From NCBI RefSeq assembly GCF_000208745.1, contig NC_030856.1, positions 13,005,207 through 13,069,206 of the forward strand: DNA of 64,000 nt, written 5' to 3'. Shown piece after piece: positions 36,185 to 47,638 of this stretch. A model generated the notes under the pieces. The model was not told the origin of the DNA. It made no database searches and saw only the letters and a list, made by a program, of their open reading frames with translations. A program made the translations under genes and the position numbers. Origin of the DNA: Theobroma cacao. Lineage: Eukaryota; Streptophyta; Magnoliopsida; Malvales; Malvaceae. The first letter of the stretch is position 1. Each line of letters begins with the position of its first letter.

Positions 36185-36709
36185 TCATCTTAATCTGATC
36201 TTATCGGAAGATTCTACTCTGAGTCCTCCTGAAGATCCTCTTCTGAGTTTTCCTCCTCTTGAGATTTTTTTCCTTTGCTCCTCAATCCAAGCTTGTTGTA
36301 TTCTCCTATACTCTTCATCACTCACGGGTGCAGCATTTCTTCCACAACCGGGAGGAAAATGTCGTACACCTGACACTTTTCTAAGGGGTTTACTTGCCAC
36401 TGTTACTTTCTCCTTATCCTTTTCTGGTTGTCCCCTTACATTTCTCCCACAGCCTGGTGGAAAGTGTCGGACTACTGTCACGCTCTTCCTAGAACGAATA
36501 CCTCCTTCGGCTATCCTTAATTTCCCCCTTTCTTTAACATGTTCCTTAGATTTTCTCAAAAGGGAACCTCTTATGCTTACATTAATATTATTACTATCTG
36601 CACTTTTTGGACTACTCGGTTCGGGTTGCCATCGGCTCTTAGCAGTAGAATCTAGCGATCCCTCGCTAATACTATGAGAGGCGTCGGGACTACCGTCTCT
36701 CCTAGACAT
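36185..36709 (-). CDS. 174-codon ORF with two RHFPPGCGRN motifs, in gag position
   Basis: The frame is open from the ATG at 36709 (MSRRDGSPDASHS) to a stop at 36185; an upstream in-frame TTG is not a likely plant start. The protein is basic and low in hydrophobics. Its first half is Ser/Lys/Arg-rich. Two near-identical motifs, VVRHFPPGCGRN (about residues 79-90) and GVRHFPPGCGRN (about 114-125), are followed by AAPVSDEEYRRIQQAWIEEQ and an Arg/Gly-rich tail. The motif and the following helix recall the (V/I)RDFPPGCGRN segment N-terminal to the SRA domain in plant SUVH5/6-type H3K9 methyltransferases; that is recollection of the family, not an alignment. There is no SRA or SET domain, no retroviral Gag domain and no zinc knuckle. 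It lies about 270 bp downstream of the primer site. Confidence 0.6.
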   Translation of the reverse strand: MSRRDGSPDASHSISEGSLDSTAKSRWQPEPSSPKSADSNNINVSIRGSLLRKSKEHVKERGKLRIAEGGIRSRKSVTVVRHFPPGCGRNVRGQPEKDKEKVTVASKPLRKVSGVRHFPPGCGRNAAPVSDEEYRRIQQAWIEEQRKKISRGGKLRRGSSGGLRVESSDKIRLR

Positions 36710-36830
36710 GGTGTATGTGTCACCAGCGCACCTCAAAACCTATATGCAATCAAATAGTAATTGTTTAATTATTTATGCATCTCAAAAATAGGTAGATTTC
36801 TATATGTAGATGCATACATTCTATTCAATC

Positions 36831-36870
36831 TAACCTAACTTAACTTAACTTAACTTATCTTAACTTAACT
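36831..36870. repeat. (TTAAC)n short tandem repeat
   Basis: About eight pentamer units TAACT/TTAAC with two variants lie between the primer site and the ORF at 36185-36709, in the transcribed leader. It resembles plant telomere sequence only superficially, because the unit is five bases and not seven. Confidence 0.8.
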
Positions 36871-36976
36871 GGACTTGGGGCCACGCAGTGTCAGTGTAGA
36901 TTTCTTAAAACAACCTTAAAATCAAAAACTTTAAAATCCAAAGCTTTAAAATCAAAATATCTGATCTTTAAACCAT

Positions 36977-36988
36977 GCTCTGATACCA
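36977..36988 (-). promoter_or_regulatory. Primer-binding site of nested element
   Basis: Minus-strand TGGTATCAGAGC lies 8 bp inside the 5' LTR edge (36997). It fits initiator tRNA-Met priming, as in most plant gypsy and copia elements. Confidence 0.88.
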
Positions 36989-36996
36989 ATCTAAAT

Positions 36997-39900
36997 TGTC
37001 ACGACCCGAAACTCCCCATCGAGCCCGTGACAACCGCCGCGAGGCCTCGACAGACATTCTTCACCCCGAATGCCTATCGAAACCCCGTAAGGCTTAGCAT
37101 CAACTTTCGCATCTCCCCGGTGAGCAACAATTATAAAATCTCGCATTTAAAAAAATCATAAGTCATTTTCAAATAAGAACAATAAAATATTATTTTCTGG
37201 CTCATAGGGGCATTTTCGTAATTTTTCGTCAAAAATCTCAAAACTTGCTAAAAATGTAATAGGTAAGCAGAAAATATATATTTAATGATTTAAAAACAAA
37301 ATAAGTATCTAAAACGTTCATTTGAAAGCAAATTGTTAACAACTAGTACTATTCAAAAATAATTAATAAAATATTCTATTTTCTCATAAAATAAATTTTT
37401 ATAGAAATATTCGTAAATAATTTTTCGCACATGAAAGTAAAGTAAAAATTGTATGAATAGAAATACAGATAACCAAAATATAAGTTTTGATCTGCAATGA
37501 CACGTGGGCTCCAATTGACCAAGAGGATGTAAGACTGTGAACTCTTACTTTCTATAATGCAGTTCCGAGCTTAGTTCTCGTCCTACTCGACTATCTACAA
37601 ACTGTCCTGAGCCTGAAAAATGTATAGGAAGAAGGGGTGAGATTTTATAATCCCAGTGAGTAAACAGATACCATCTAAAGTATCTAAAGCCGAGTAAATG
37701 GAGACAATTAAAATAAGTCATCATACTGTAATTTCATTACCTTTCAGTTCATTTCAACCAAATAAAATCAATCCATAAAAATCGAGTAATCAACTTGGCT
37801 TATGAATTTCTTAAAACTTTGGCTCGTGCCAAAACTCATACTCGGTGATACCTTGCGCAGGGCATCCAATCGAGTCCGCCAAGGCTATTAAAATTTTTGT
37901 ATACACTTAAAATATGTTTTTAGTTTGAGAAAAATACAGTCGTTCCTTGGCGTTGGCTGAGTTCCTCTTCACGTGGTGGTTTGGCGTGAAGTGAACCCTA
38001 AGCTTTAGCCCAAGAGATACCCTACGTGCCTCTTCGTTCGAGGTAATAATATAATGGAGTTTACCGTGCCCCTCTAATAGGCTGGTCCACGAAACCCCCT
38101 CTGTAGTAAATAATTAATATATAATCCACCGATCAATAAAATTCATTCTAGCATGACATGGCAATTTATCGCAACCTAGCCTCTCAAGGCTGAATACACA
38201 GTATAAATAATTCTAACACCAAAATCAGTTTAGCCATTCATGCTCATTTATTGTGATAAGCCATTCAATTCAAAACCATAAATTTGCAACACAAGCAAGC
38301 AGTCTCCAATTACTGTATTTTCAAAACCAGTATTCAATTTTTCTAGAAAATTTATAAAATCATTTTAGAAAATCGTAATTTCTCTTAAAACATAGCAATT
38401 TACCATTTAAACTCATTTTTCATAAAATCACACAATTGCATAAAATTACTCTAGATAATTAAGACGATAATAAGTTCACTCACTGTTCTAGGAGTCGATG
38501 TACTCCTAATCCCAATCTCCAAGCACAGTTTCTGTACTTTTACGAGTGTACTTTGCACACCACCTATCCACAATGTACAATACATAATTCATCACATCAA
38601 TGCTTGACCATTATAAAATCAATTCAGGTTCGGTATATATGCATGATATGATATACAACTTATCAGACTACCGTTTAAATGCGGTGTTGACCTAATTCGG
38701 CCTATTATTTCCAATTTAACTCTAAATCAATTCTTCTCACTTTCTACACTTCAATTATACCTAAATTACCTTAATGACTGTAAATGAGATTCAATTTATC
38801 AGTCTCGATAGCAAATTGCAAAAATAACCCTAATGGGTAAAAATTCGTATTTTTGCTCTGAAAATTCTCATTATTTTTCTAGGCTCATAATTCATCATTT
38901 CTTAACCAATTCTCGTAGAATGAAAATCAAATTCATCCTCACTCAACACATGCTAAATTCAGCCATTAAGGGTTGTGGGAGAAAATAAATTCTTTTCTTA
39001 TTGTTTTGTTTCTAAATATGCTAAACTAACTTAAAACACTAACATAACTTAAAATCAAATTAATCTAACAATTTTCTCTCTCCTAACCCATTTTTCAGAA
39101 TTGAATTCATCATAATAACTCAATTTCAACCATGAAAATTAAGAACAAAAGCATGGGTAAGCTAGGTATCAAGGAGAACTAAAGAAATTCTAACTTACCT
39201 AACTTGTTTCCTTGATTTCTTCACTTTTTCTTTGAATTTTCACCTAGGTTTTCTTGTTTTTCCCTTTGTTCTTCCTCTCTTTCTCTCTCTTCCTTGCTTG
39301 GCTGGCCATATGAAGAAAATGGGCTGATTTTATGCCTTTTTATAAAGAAACAATAAAATAATAAAGGTATGACACATGAAATTTTCTTATTGGTCCATTT
39401 TGAAAATTTTAAAATTTTAATCCTTTTTATCTCCACCACACAATTAGTTAATGGTCAAAATGAGGATAAAGGAAGACCATGTGCTGGAAAAATGTCCTGG
39501 TGGTGGAAAATTACAATTTTGCCCCTAGGGTGGCAAAATTACCATTTTACCCTTTTTCTCCAAATTATACCGAAATTAAAATTTTTCACTTCTAAACCTC
39601 AAATCTTACTCCAATAAGTCAAATGGGGCCAAAAAATCTTTTCTAAAATTTCCATTTTGTCCCTAGGTAGCAAATGACCATTTTGCCCCTAGATAGTGAA
39701 AATTCTGGTTTGTTTTCAAATTGATCCTCGAACTCCAAATCACCATATTAAACCATTCTGAGACTTTAAAATTCTTAATTTCATCGTAAATTCTCTATTT
39801 GATCTACTTCGAGGCTTAAATCAACTTTGTTGTACGTCTAGGTACAATACCGACTTTTGTAAATTTTTCGGGACTCTCTTAGCATGCAAACATGCTATCC

Positions 39901-40296
39901 ATCACATGTATGTCATGACAAATATTTTTATAGAGTCGGGCTTGTCATGTTCTCCCCCACTTGGATCAACCATATGATCCTTCTTCTTGACTGTTTTCGA
40001 CATCTAGCTAAATATTAATATTTTAATATTATTTCATTAATAAAATATTATTTTATTCTAAAAATTTTATCTTCTCTCCTTGGTACCCGAAATACCTTAT
40101 TATGCCTCACTTGACTTTTGAATCTCCTTTTATCTCACAAATTCTCCTCCGATAAAATTATTATTATTTTATTATTATTTTCTCACAAATTCTAAACTAC
40201 TCCTTTCGTCTCTTATCACTTTTAAACATTTTAATTGACCTCAATTTGCATTCGATCAACTTTATTTATCACCATATCAAAGTATGGGGTATTTCA
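36997..40296 (-). repeat. 5' LTR of nested element (long B type)
   Basis: Length is 3300 bp, with the same termini as the 3' LTR. From about 37640 to 40296 it is almost identical to 30690-33353, but its U5-side 640 bp is clearly different. The fossil purine tract is at 39951-39964 and the inner B-type start ends at 39947. Confidence 0.88.
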
Positions 40297-43081
40297 TTGA
40301 GAATTTTAAAGTCCTAGAATGACTTAAAATGGTGATTCGGAGTTCGTGGATCGAATTGGAGTCAAATTGGAAATTTCGCTATATAGGGGCAAATTGGTCA
40401 TTTTGCCACTCAAGGACAAAATGGAAATTTTTTTGAAAGATTTTGATCTTATTTGACTTATTGGAGTATAATTTGAGGTTGAGAAGTGAAAAATTATAAT
40501 CTTGGTATTTTTTAGAGCATAGGGGTAAAATGGTAATTTTGCCATCTTAGGTGCAAAATAGTAATTTTCCACCACCAGGACACTTGTCCAGCACATGGTC
40601 TTCCCTTATCCTCATTTTGACCTTTGACTAATCATGTGCTGGAGAATGGAAGCATAATTATTAAAGTATAAAAAATAAAAAGAAAAATGGACTAATAAGC
40701 ATGTGACGTGTCAAGTAAGGATATTTTATTGTTTTCCATAAAAATCAGCCCATATTTATCCCATTTTCTCTTCATGTGGCCGGCCATAGTAAGAACAAAG
40801 AGAAGAAAGGAAAAACACAAAACCTAGGTGGGAAAATTGAAGAAAAAGTGTGGGATTTCAGGGAATCAAGCAATCAAAGGTAAAATTTCTTGATTTTGAC
40901 TTGTGATCTACCTTTCCCATGCATTTCTCCTTATTTTCCATGATTAAATTTCATGTTTTCATGGTGAATTCATGGCTGACCAAATGGGTATGGAGAGAGA
41001 ATGAAGTTGGATTGATTTGATTCTAAGTTATGTTAGTGTTTTTAGTTAGTTTAACATATTTAGAAACAAAACAACAAGAAAACAAATTCATTTTCTCGCA
41101 TTACCCATAGGAGGCTGAATTTTCTAGGGAGAATATTGAGGTTGAAATTGATGATATTTCATGACATTTTGGTGATATTTGATGTTTGGTTAGGCTAGAA
41201 ATTAAATGAGAAATTTTGATGTGAAAATCTGAATTTTTGCTCAATGTATAGACATGTGTGATTATTGATCCGAGACTGATAAATTAAATCTCATTCATAG
41301 TCACTGAGGTAATTTAGGTATAATTGGAGTGTAGAAAGTGAAAAGAATTGATTTGGAGTTAAATTGGAGATTTTAGCCTATTAGACCGAGTATAGTATGA
41401 CTTAGGTCGAATATTACATTTAAGCGATTAATCAGACATTTTGCATTCCATATCATGCATTAGTAGTCTAAATTAGTTTAATTTCAATTTAGTACCAATG
41501 TGGTGAATTTCTCGATTTTGTACTGTGTCAAGGTGGTAAGTCCTCCTATAAAGGTAAGGGAATTGTACCCGAGGACCAATAGTCTGAGTATTTCAAAAAT
41601 CCCCACTCTAGACATTGTGAGTAACCTTACCATCATTTTAATTATCTAAAGTATGTTTTTATTCAATTTTGGTGAATTTTATGAAAATGAGTTCAAATGG
41701 TAAATTTTTATGTTTTGTAAACAAAATGTGTTTAAATGAAAAGACTTTATAAATTGTCTTGAAACGAAATAACGATTTTGAAAATAGAGTAATTGGAGAC
41801 CACTGGTATGTTGTAAATTTATGATTGGAAATTGATGGCTTATGTTATATTGTTATTGTGTTGGCATGACTGGTTAGGTTGTGTTTTATGAATTGTATGA
41901 ATTGTTTTATTTTACCCTTGCAGGCTGTGTAGTATTATATTAGCCCTATCATTCTGTTAAAATTTTATTATATAGTGGGTTTAGCATGCTGCAGTGGGCG
42001 GATTTTGTGGACCAGCCTATTAGAGGGGCACGAAATTTGGATATAAATATGAACTTGGGTCGGAGAGGCGCGTAGGGTATCTCCTGAGGTATGGTTAGAG
42101 TCCACGTCACGCCGAACCACCTCGTGATGATGAACTCCACTAACGCCAAGGAACAGTTGTGTTTTTCAAACTAAAAATATGTTTTCATGTATACGAAATT
42201 TTTACAGCCTTGGTGGACTCAGTCAGATGCCTCGGCTAAGGTATCCTCAAGAATGATTTTGGCAGGAGCTAAGTTTTTTTTAAATACTCATAAGCCATGT
42301 TGACTATTTAAATGAAATGAATACTTATGTTATGAAAAACTTATTTCGATGAAATGTTTTAATAGTCTCCTTTTACTCGCACTTTAGATCTTTTGAATGA
42401 TGTTTGTTTACTCACTAGGATTTTATAATCTCACCACCCTCTTTTCCCTCCATTTCATGCTCAGATTAGACTGTAGATAGCTGATCTCATCGAGGACTAC
42501 CGTTGGGTTTGCATTCTTCAAACTGTAGGTTTATAGTCCTATTTACTTTTTTTTTATTCGGGGGCTCACTTATTATTGTAAATTAAATTAAATACTTTGG
42601 CTTACTGTATTACAGTATGTATGAATTTATTTAACTTTTACGCTACAAAAATTATTTACGTATAACTCTAAAATATTGTTTTATAAGAAAATAGAATATT
42701 TTGCTTAACATTTCTTTTATTTTCTTATTATATCCAAATAATCGAAATTTCATTTTAAATGAAAATTTTAGACTTTAAAACTCACTTTTGATTATGAATT
42801 ATATGTTTTGTACTCATATATTACATTTTAGCTGATTTCGAAATTTGTAGGAAAAAATTACTAAAATACCCTTGTGAGACGAAAATTATTATTTTATTTG
42901 TTTTGAGTTGGAAACAGCTTAAAATCTTTTAGAACATGATTTTTGGCAATGGTTACTCACGGGGGAAATGAGATACTGATATTAAGCCTTGCGAGGTCCC
43001 GGTTGGCATTACGGGAAATGAGTGTCTATCGAGGTACCACGGTAGTTGTCACTGGCTCGAGAGGAGTACCGGGTCATGACA

Positions 43082-43136
43082 TAATATATACTTATATAGT
43101 ATATAAGTATACTAAGAAGTCATAAAGTATATATAC
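43082..43136. other. AT-rich target DNA between insertions
   Basis: This 55-bp remnant of the TATA-rich spacer seen at 28980-29862 begins with the second taata duplication copy. It separates the solo LTR from the LTR starting at about 43137. Confidence 0.7.
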
Positions 43137-43329
43137 TGTGAAATCTCACCCTAAATAAAGTATAATTTAAGAAAAACCTTAAGTGACATATGAAATTTTT
43201 GTTCCGAAACATTAAATTTCGAAACCGTAGAAAAATTCATTTTTTGATGTTGTATTATGTTTACCAAAGTTAGATGTTTAAAAAAGTCCAATTGGACAAG
43301 TTTTAAACTATTTTTGCATACTAGAGCAA

Positions 43330-43560
43330 ATGTATCGATACATGACCCTTATATATCAATAGATTTAGTCTAAAAGGCTTTTAAAATGGGGATTTGAAAA
43401 ACATGTATTGATACATGTAAAAATATATCAATAGATTTAGATTTTTATAAACATCTATCAATACATAGTCAAATGTATCGATAAATTTTTTTCAAAAACT
43501 AATGTATTGATACATGGACCTAATGTATCGACAAATTTCGTCATTTTCAGAAAAATAAAA
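43330..43560. repeat. ATGTATCGATACAT palindrome array
   Basis: A perfect 14-bp palindrome is at 43330-43343. Variants follow, for example ACATGTATTGATACATGT at 43401-43418 and AATGTATTGATACATGG near 43501. They alternate with half-sites such as TGTATCGATAAATTT and with TATATCAATAGATTTAG. It sits in the U3-like part of this LTR. Confidence 0.8.
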
Positions 43561-45179
43561 AGGGTAAAAATGTATTTTCACACCCTAACCTATAAATATG
43601 CCATATTTTTTGAGGATTGGCAACCGTCAACCATTTTTGCAAAGTAAACTCTCAATTCTAAAGCTTTAACAACCCATTTTTAGTCCAAACACCATTTTTA
43701 CGAATTAAAGGCTTGGTTTTGAGTTTTTATGAAAAAGATAACATTTTTCAACCTTGAAATCTTTAAATCTTGATTTTCCAACATTGAAAATACTATTTGT
43801 GTGCCCAGATTCTTCTCTTGATTGTTAAAGCTCAAGGTTTTGTGATTTTCCTAAGCATCTAAGCTCACCTAAGGTAAGGATGAAGAATTTATGGGTTCTT
43901 AAGCATTATATAATTAATGTAATAGTGAGTTTAAGCTAGAAATATAGTTTTAGTTGAATCCAAGTAGTTCCAAAAGTGTTGGAAATAACTAATACGAAAT
44001 TATTAGACTTGATAATGATCGTGATGTTTCTTGAATGATTAGGAACAGTCGAAAACTTTAAGGAATCCACCAGTGTGAAGTCGTAAATCAGGGAGCCAAG
44101 CATTGAATCTCCAATTAAGTGAGTGATACAACTCTTCAAATATTTCAATATATTAAGTGAGCATGATTTTTATGGGAATGATTTGCTGTACATGGCAAAA
44201 TGTTGTTTTAAGGAATGGCTTATCAAAGAATTCAAGTTCAAGGTTTTCAACTAGTATTTCAAAGAATGACTAAAAAAATTGATTTAATGATGATTGATTG
44301 TGTATTGACACTAATGGTTTTCCAATAATTTTTGAATCTATTATATATGTAAATATGCTACTATGTATTAGTTTTCAACAAGAGGGGCTAGCCCTTTCAA
44401 ATGTTTACCTTCTAAATGAGATGAATGGTATGATATACATGCTTGACATAATGCAACATGTAAGGTATGATGGGTGCATGAGGTTCATCTATAAGGTTAT
44501 GACATGTATGCCATGAAATATATGTGTTAGGAATGTCATGTACATGATGGGCTAAACATGAGATGAATTATGAGATTATAACATGAATGCCATGAGATGT
44601 AGGTGTTGGTTATGTCATGTACACTACAAGCTAAGCATGGGAATTAATTACGAGATTATGAAATGTATGCCATGAGATGTGTGTGTTGAGAATTTCATAT
44701 ATACTATGGACTAACCACGAAGATGGTTTATAAAAATGTTTATATGTTTATGATGCAAGTTATGGATGAGAACGATTTTAAACTTAAGGAATCTTATGAC
44801 GATAGTGAAGATTAATCACTATCAGCTTGAGTGTGGTGGGACCACTTAAAGATTTTGGGTGAGGCTGATGTGTCACTCACACAGCCATGATGACTGTTCA
44901 TGCAAGCTAAACCAAACTTAAATGACAAATTACCGGTGAGTGAACTGCATTTCAAAATTGTTTTGGGAATATGACTGTTTTGTACAAAGCATTTGAATGA
45001 TTTTATACAACTTTTCTTAAAAACGAGTGCCTTGGGAACAAGCCTTTGTTAATTGACTTTATGTTGTGACATGTGGTTGTTATGAATTCGTGCATTACTA
45101 CATTATGTTGGTGTATATATATATATAGATATATATATGTTGTGCACGATGGTTGATATTGTGTGATAATTATAACCGC

Positions 45180-45356
45180 GTGTGTGCACGATGTGGGGGG
45201 ATGCACATGCCGGTGATGGCATGGTGAGGGAGGTGGATGATGATAATGCTCGTGTGCACGATGTGGGGGGATGTACACGATGGCACTGACTGTGCATGAT
45301 GTGGGGGGATGCGCACGATGACTCCGGCTATGTGCATGATGTGGGGGGATGCACAT
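45180..45356. repeat. LTR minisatellite, GTGCACGATGTGGGGGGATG type
   Basis: Four or more units share GTGCACGATGTGGGGGG with variable joining sequence. It is preceded by a TA-rich tract and followed by the palindrome cluster at about 45585-45715. The long minus-strand His/Pro-rich frames across it are artefacts of the repeat. Confidence 0.82.
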
Positions 45357-45584
45357 GAGCTGCGTGTGATGATGGTGATATTGGTGGTTATCTATGTATT
45401 CATGTATATCTACGTTTATGAAATAAAAGCTTATGAATATGGCATATGATTGAAATGCATGTGAAACTTGACATGTTGAACTTTGAGAAATTATATGTGT
45501 TTTATGTTGTTTTTGTCATTTCAGCAAGATGGCCTTTTCTAGAGGAAATGGGGAATTTTTGTTGGTGCCCTGTTTATCGATGCA

Positions 45585-45715
45585 ATGAGAATGAATCTCG
45601 TTGCAGCGAGAAACTCTCGGGTTTCGAGGGTTTCACCAGACATGGTTCTCACTGCAGCGAGAAAGTTTGTGTTTTATGGCTTGAATCTCGCTGCAGCCAA
45701 AAACTTTCTGTTTTG
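45585..45715. repeat. Palindrome cluster in plus-strand LTR
   Basis: At least three copies of the TCTCGYTGCAGCGAGA type occur: AATCTCGTTGCAGCGAGAAA, TTCTCACTGCAGCGAGAAAG and AATCTCGCTGCAGCCAAAAA. The 127-codon frame that spans this LTR part has no supporting resemblance. Confidence 0.8.
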
Positions 45716-46537
45716 CTTAGTATCTTGATCGATTGCTGCGCTATTTTCCACTTCTTAGGTACCATAGTTGAGCATGGACCCTTTACATCAAGTGATTTAA
45801 TCAATTGGGGTTTTCTTGAGGGGTTATGATAAACACTAAGTTAAATTGCATTGTTTTAAAATAAGTGCATCATGATTTTCAAATTTTTCCTATTGATTGC
45901 TTGTTCCCTTCCTTGTTCATTCACTGAGTTTTGTACTCACATTTTTAAAATTCATGTTTTCAGATTTGGAGGCAGTTGAGACCTAGATTGAGTCACATAC
46001 CTATGCTCGTCTTCTTGGTAGGTACTATGGCATCTCGATAGCTGTATCTTCACCTAGAGTCACTCCGCTGACGGTCTCGAGTCTATTACTTGTGAACATG
46101 TATATGTTGGATTGATGATGATAGTACTTTAATATAATAGAAATATGAATATTTAATTATTATAAAATATTACTGGAACATTTACTTTTGAGAGTTACAG
46201 CACTACATTTTAAAGATGATGGATGGAATGATAATCGGAATTGCATAAAGAGGCTTGCTTGGGCTTAGTGGGCAATGCCCACTGGACCCATGCGTCGGTC
46301 ATGGCCTGAGAATTTTGATTGTGACAGAGGTGGTATTAAAGCTTTAGGTTTAGTCGAGTCCTAGGGATCCTTGTGTCTGTCAGCCGAGTTGTCGGAGTTA
46401 ATGCAGAGTCTTGTTTATGATTTATGACTACAGCACTAGTCATAGACAGGAACCTATATGAACTCCTATTCCTAGTAACCTACCTTTTTGCTATCGTCAT
46501 GTAAAAGGTATAAATTGTATTGTTGCTCGGGTTTGAG

Positions 46538-46669
46538 ATGCCACCCGAAACACAAACCATTATTGAAAAGATTTTTAAGCAAATGCTCCTAATGAAAGGT
46601 CAATATAATGATATATTCCTCCGACTAAGAATGGAGGAAGGTGGAGTTGGACTGTTAGGTCCACAATAA
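46538..46669 (+). CDS. Conserved 43-codon leader ORF
   Basis: The ORF starts ATG-CCA-CCC-GAA and ends TAA. The peptide begins MPPETQTIIEKIFKQMLLMK and contains LRLRMEEGGVGLLGP. It is colinear with the ORF at 5279-5407 of the minus-strand element, with roughly two thirds of residues identical by eye and a stop at almost the same codon. It lies about 210 bp downstream of the LTR, in the transcript leader. Function is unknown. Related DNA conservation is the null explanation. Confidence 0.4.
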   Translation: MPPETQTIIEKIFKQMLLMKGQYNDIFLRLRMEEGGVGLLGPQ

Positions 46670-47638
46670 TTTATTCTTTTAGTGGAATTATGATTTGAAC
46701 CCATGGTTATCAAGGAAAAAAAATTTAAAAAATTGGAGACTATGGATTGTATTTGAGGTCAATATAGGGAGGACGTACGATATGGTAATAAGAGCTGTAT
46801 TTTGACTGGAATGAATAGTGATTGTTATGACTCGCTTGAGGTTTATAAATTTAAGTATCGAGGAAAGACTAAGCCAATACTTATGTGCGCGGGGTTAAGT
46901 GCACTAGGTTAATTAAGCTTGTTATGCCATATATAAATGGCGCTGGGCTTCCGAAATATTTATATGAGAATATGTGTTGAATATGTGTACAGCAGGTTAG
47001 AGGGAGCTGGTTTTGATTCCAATTAAGTGACTGTGAGATCCCAAGGGTTAATTTGAACTATTATGGTTTAAAATTTAAGGTATATGAATTAGCTCAAGAG
47101 TGAAAATCAGTGATTATTATAATTGATGGTAGTCATGAAGAAAAAGGCTAGTAAACAAACCTGCTCTAAGGATGAGCTTAAATTTTGCTATGCTTAGCAT
47201 GGAGCCAAAAGATTAAAGGACTAGGTGTGGATTTAGCAGTTTGAAATTAAATGACATGGAAATGAAAAATTTAGTTTAAGTGCCATATGGAGTTCTATAT
47301 GAAGATCGATATATAAATTGCTTTAAAAGTCAATTTAAAAATATGTTTGGTTCAATATGCAACCTATGATGTAAATGATTAGTCTTGAATGTGACTTCCC
47401 TAGGTAAGGGACTTACAACATGTGGATTTCCGGATATACTCTAAGAGGAAGCTTCTGCATCCTAAGCTTAAGAAATTTTGATCTTATGACTGCAAAGGCA
47501 AGATACAAAAAAAAAATTATGTGAATTGTTTATCTTATGGATGTAATTGGTTTAGAATTGATGAGTAAAGTCGAGATCTCAACACTAAGTGGTGTACAAT
47601 TTAATATATGTGTATCTAAGAGTAAATTTGGAGATTAT

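Larger units (their letters stand above)
30035..40296 (-). mobile_element. Complete non-autonomous LTR element without pol, TSD ttgag
   Basis: Two long LTRs (30035-33353 and 36997-40296) flank a 3.6-kb internal region. The exact duplication ttgag lies at 30030-30034 and 40297-40301. A primer site (36977-36988) and a polypurine tract (about 33356-33365) are in place. No protease, RT, RNase H or integrase can be found internally; the only sizeable ORF is at 36185-36709 in the gag position. This is the large-LTR, non-coding (LARD-like) layout, which must move with proteins of a related gypsy element. Most of the LTR length is almost identical between the two copies, so it is among the youngest insertions here. 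Confidence 0.9.
29863..43081 (+). mobile_element. Solo B-type LTR split by a nested element, TSD taata
   Basis: The left piece is 29863-30034 (starts TGTAAAGCTTGACCTTATAA) and the right piece is 40302-43081 (ends GGGTCATGACA), about 2950 bp in all. The duplication taata is exact at 29858-29862 and 43082-43086. Across the nested element the LTR sequence joins seamlessly and matches 21540-21620 of the other B-type solo LTR. Inside the right piece are CCATATTTATCCC and GGCCGGCC promoter-region words near 40760. The remainder is non-coding. Confidence 0.9.
43137..46326 (+). repeat. 5' LTR of plus-strand gypsy-like element (variant U3)
   Basis: It starts TGTGAAATCTCACCC and ends TTTTGATTGTGACA, followed directly by a worn primer site (TGGTATTAAAGC, 46331-46342). 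The 3' half (about 44930-46326), with GTGCACGATGTGGGGGG minisatellite and palindromes, matches the presumed 3' LTR at 57010 onward. The first 1.8 kb does not match it, and instead carries ATGTATCGATACAT palindromes (43330-43560) and ATGAGATGT-type repeats (44440-44700). The left boundary rests on the TG start and the AT-rich flank only. Confidence 0.6.

Noticed and set aside
36710..36736. Extension of the RHFPPGCGRN ORF to position 36736
   Set aside because: The codon there is TTG. The first in-frame ATG is at 36709 and is the likelier plant start.
36831..36870. Interstitial telomere repeat
   Set aside because: The unit is the pentamer TTAAC and not the plant heptamer TTTAGGG.
29863..43081. 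Reading 29863-30034 as a separate truncated LTR
   Set aside because: Exact duplications taata (outer) and ttgag (inner) and continuous sequence across the nested element show it is the first part of one LTR.
45446..45829. 127-codon ORF as a possible cysteine-rich protein
   Set aside because: It runs across the LTR palindrome cluster. Cys and Ser codons come from the TCTCGCTGCAGCGAGA repeats, and the frame is not kept in the LTR at 57500.
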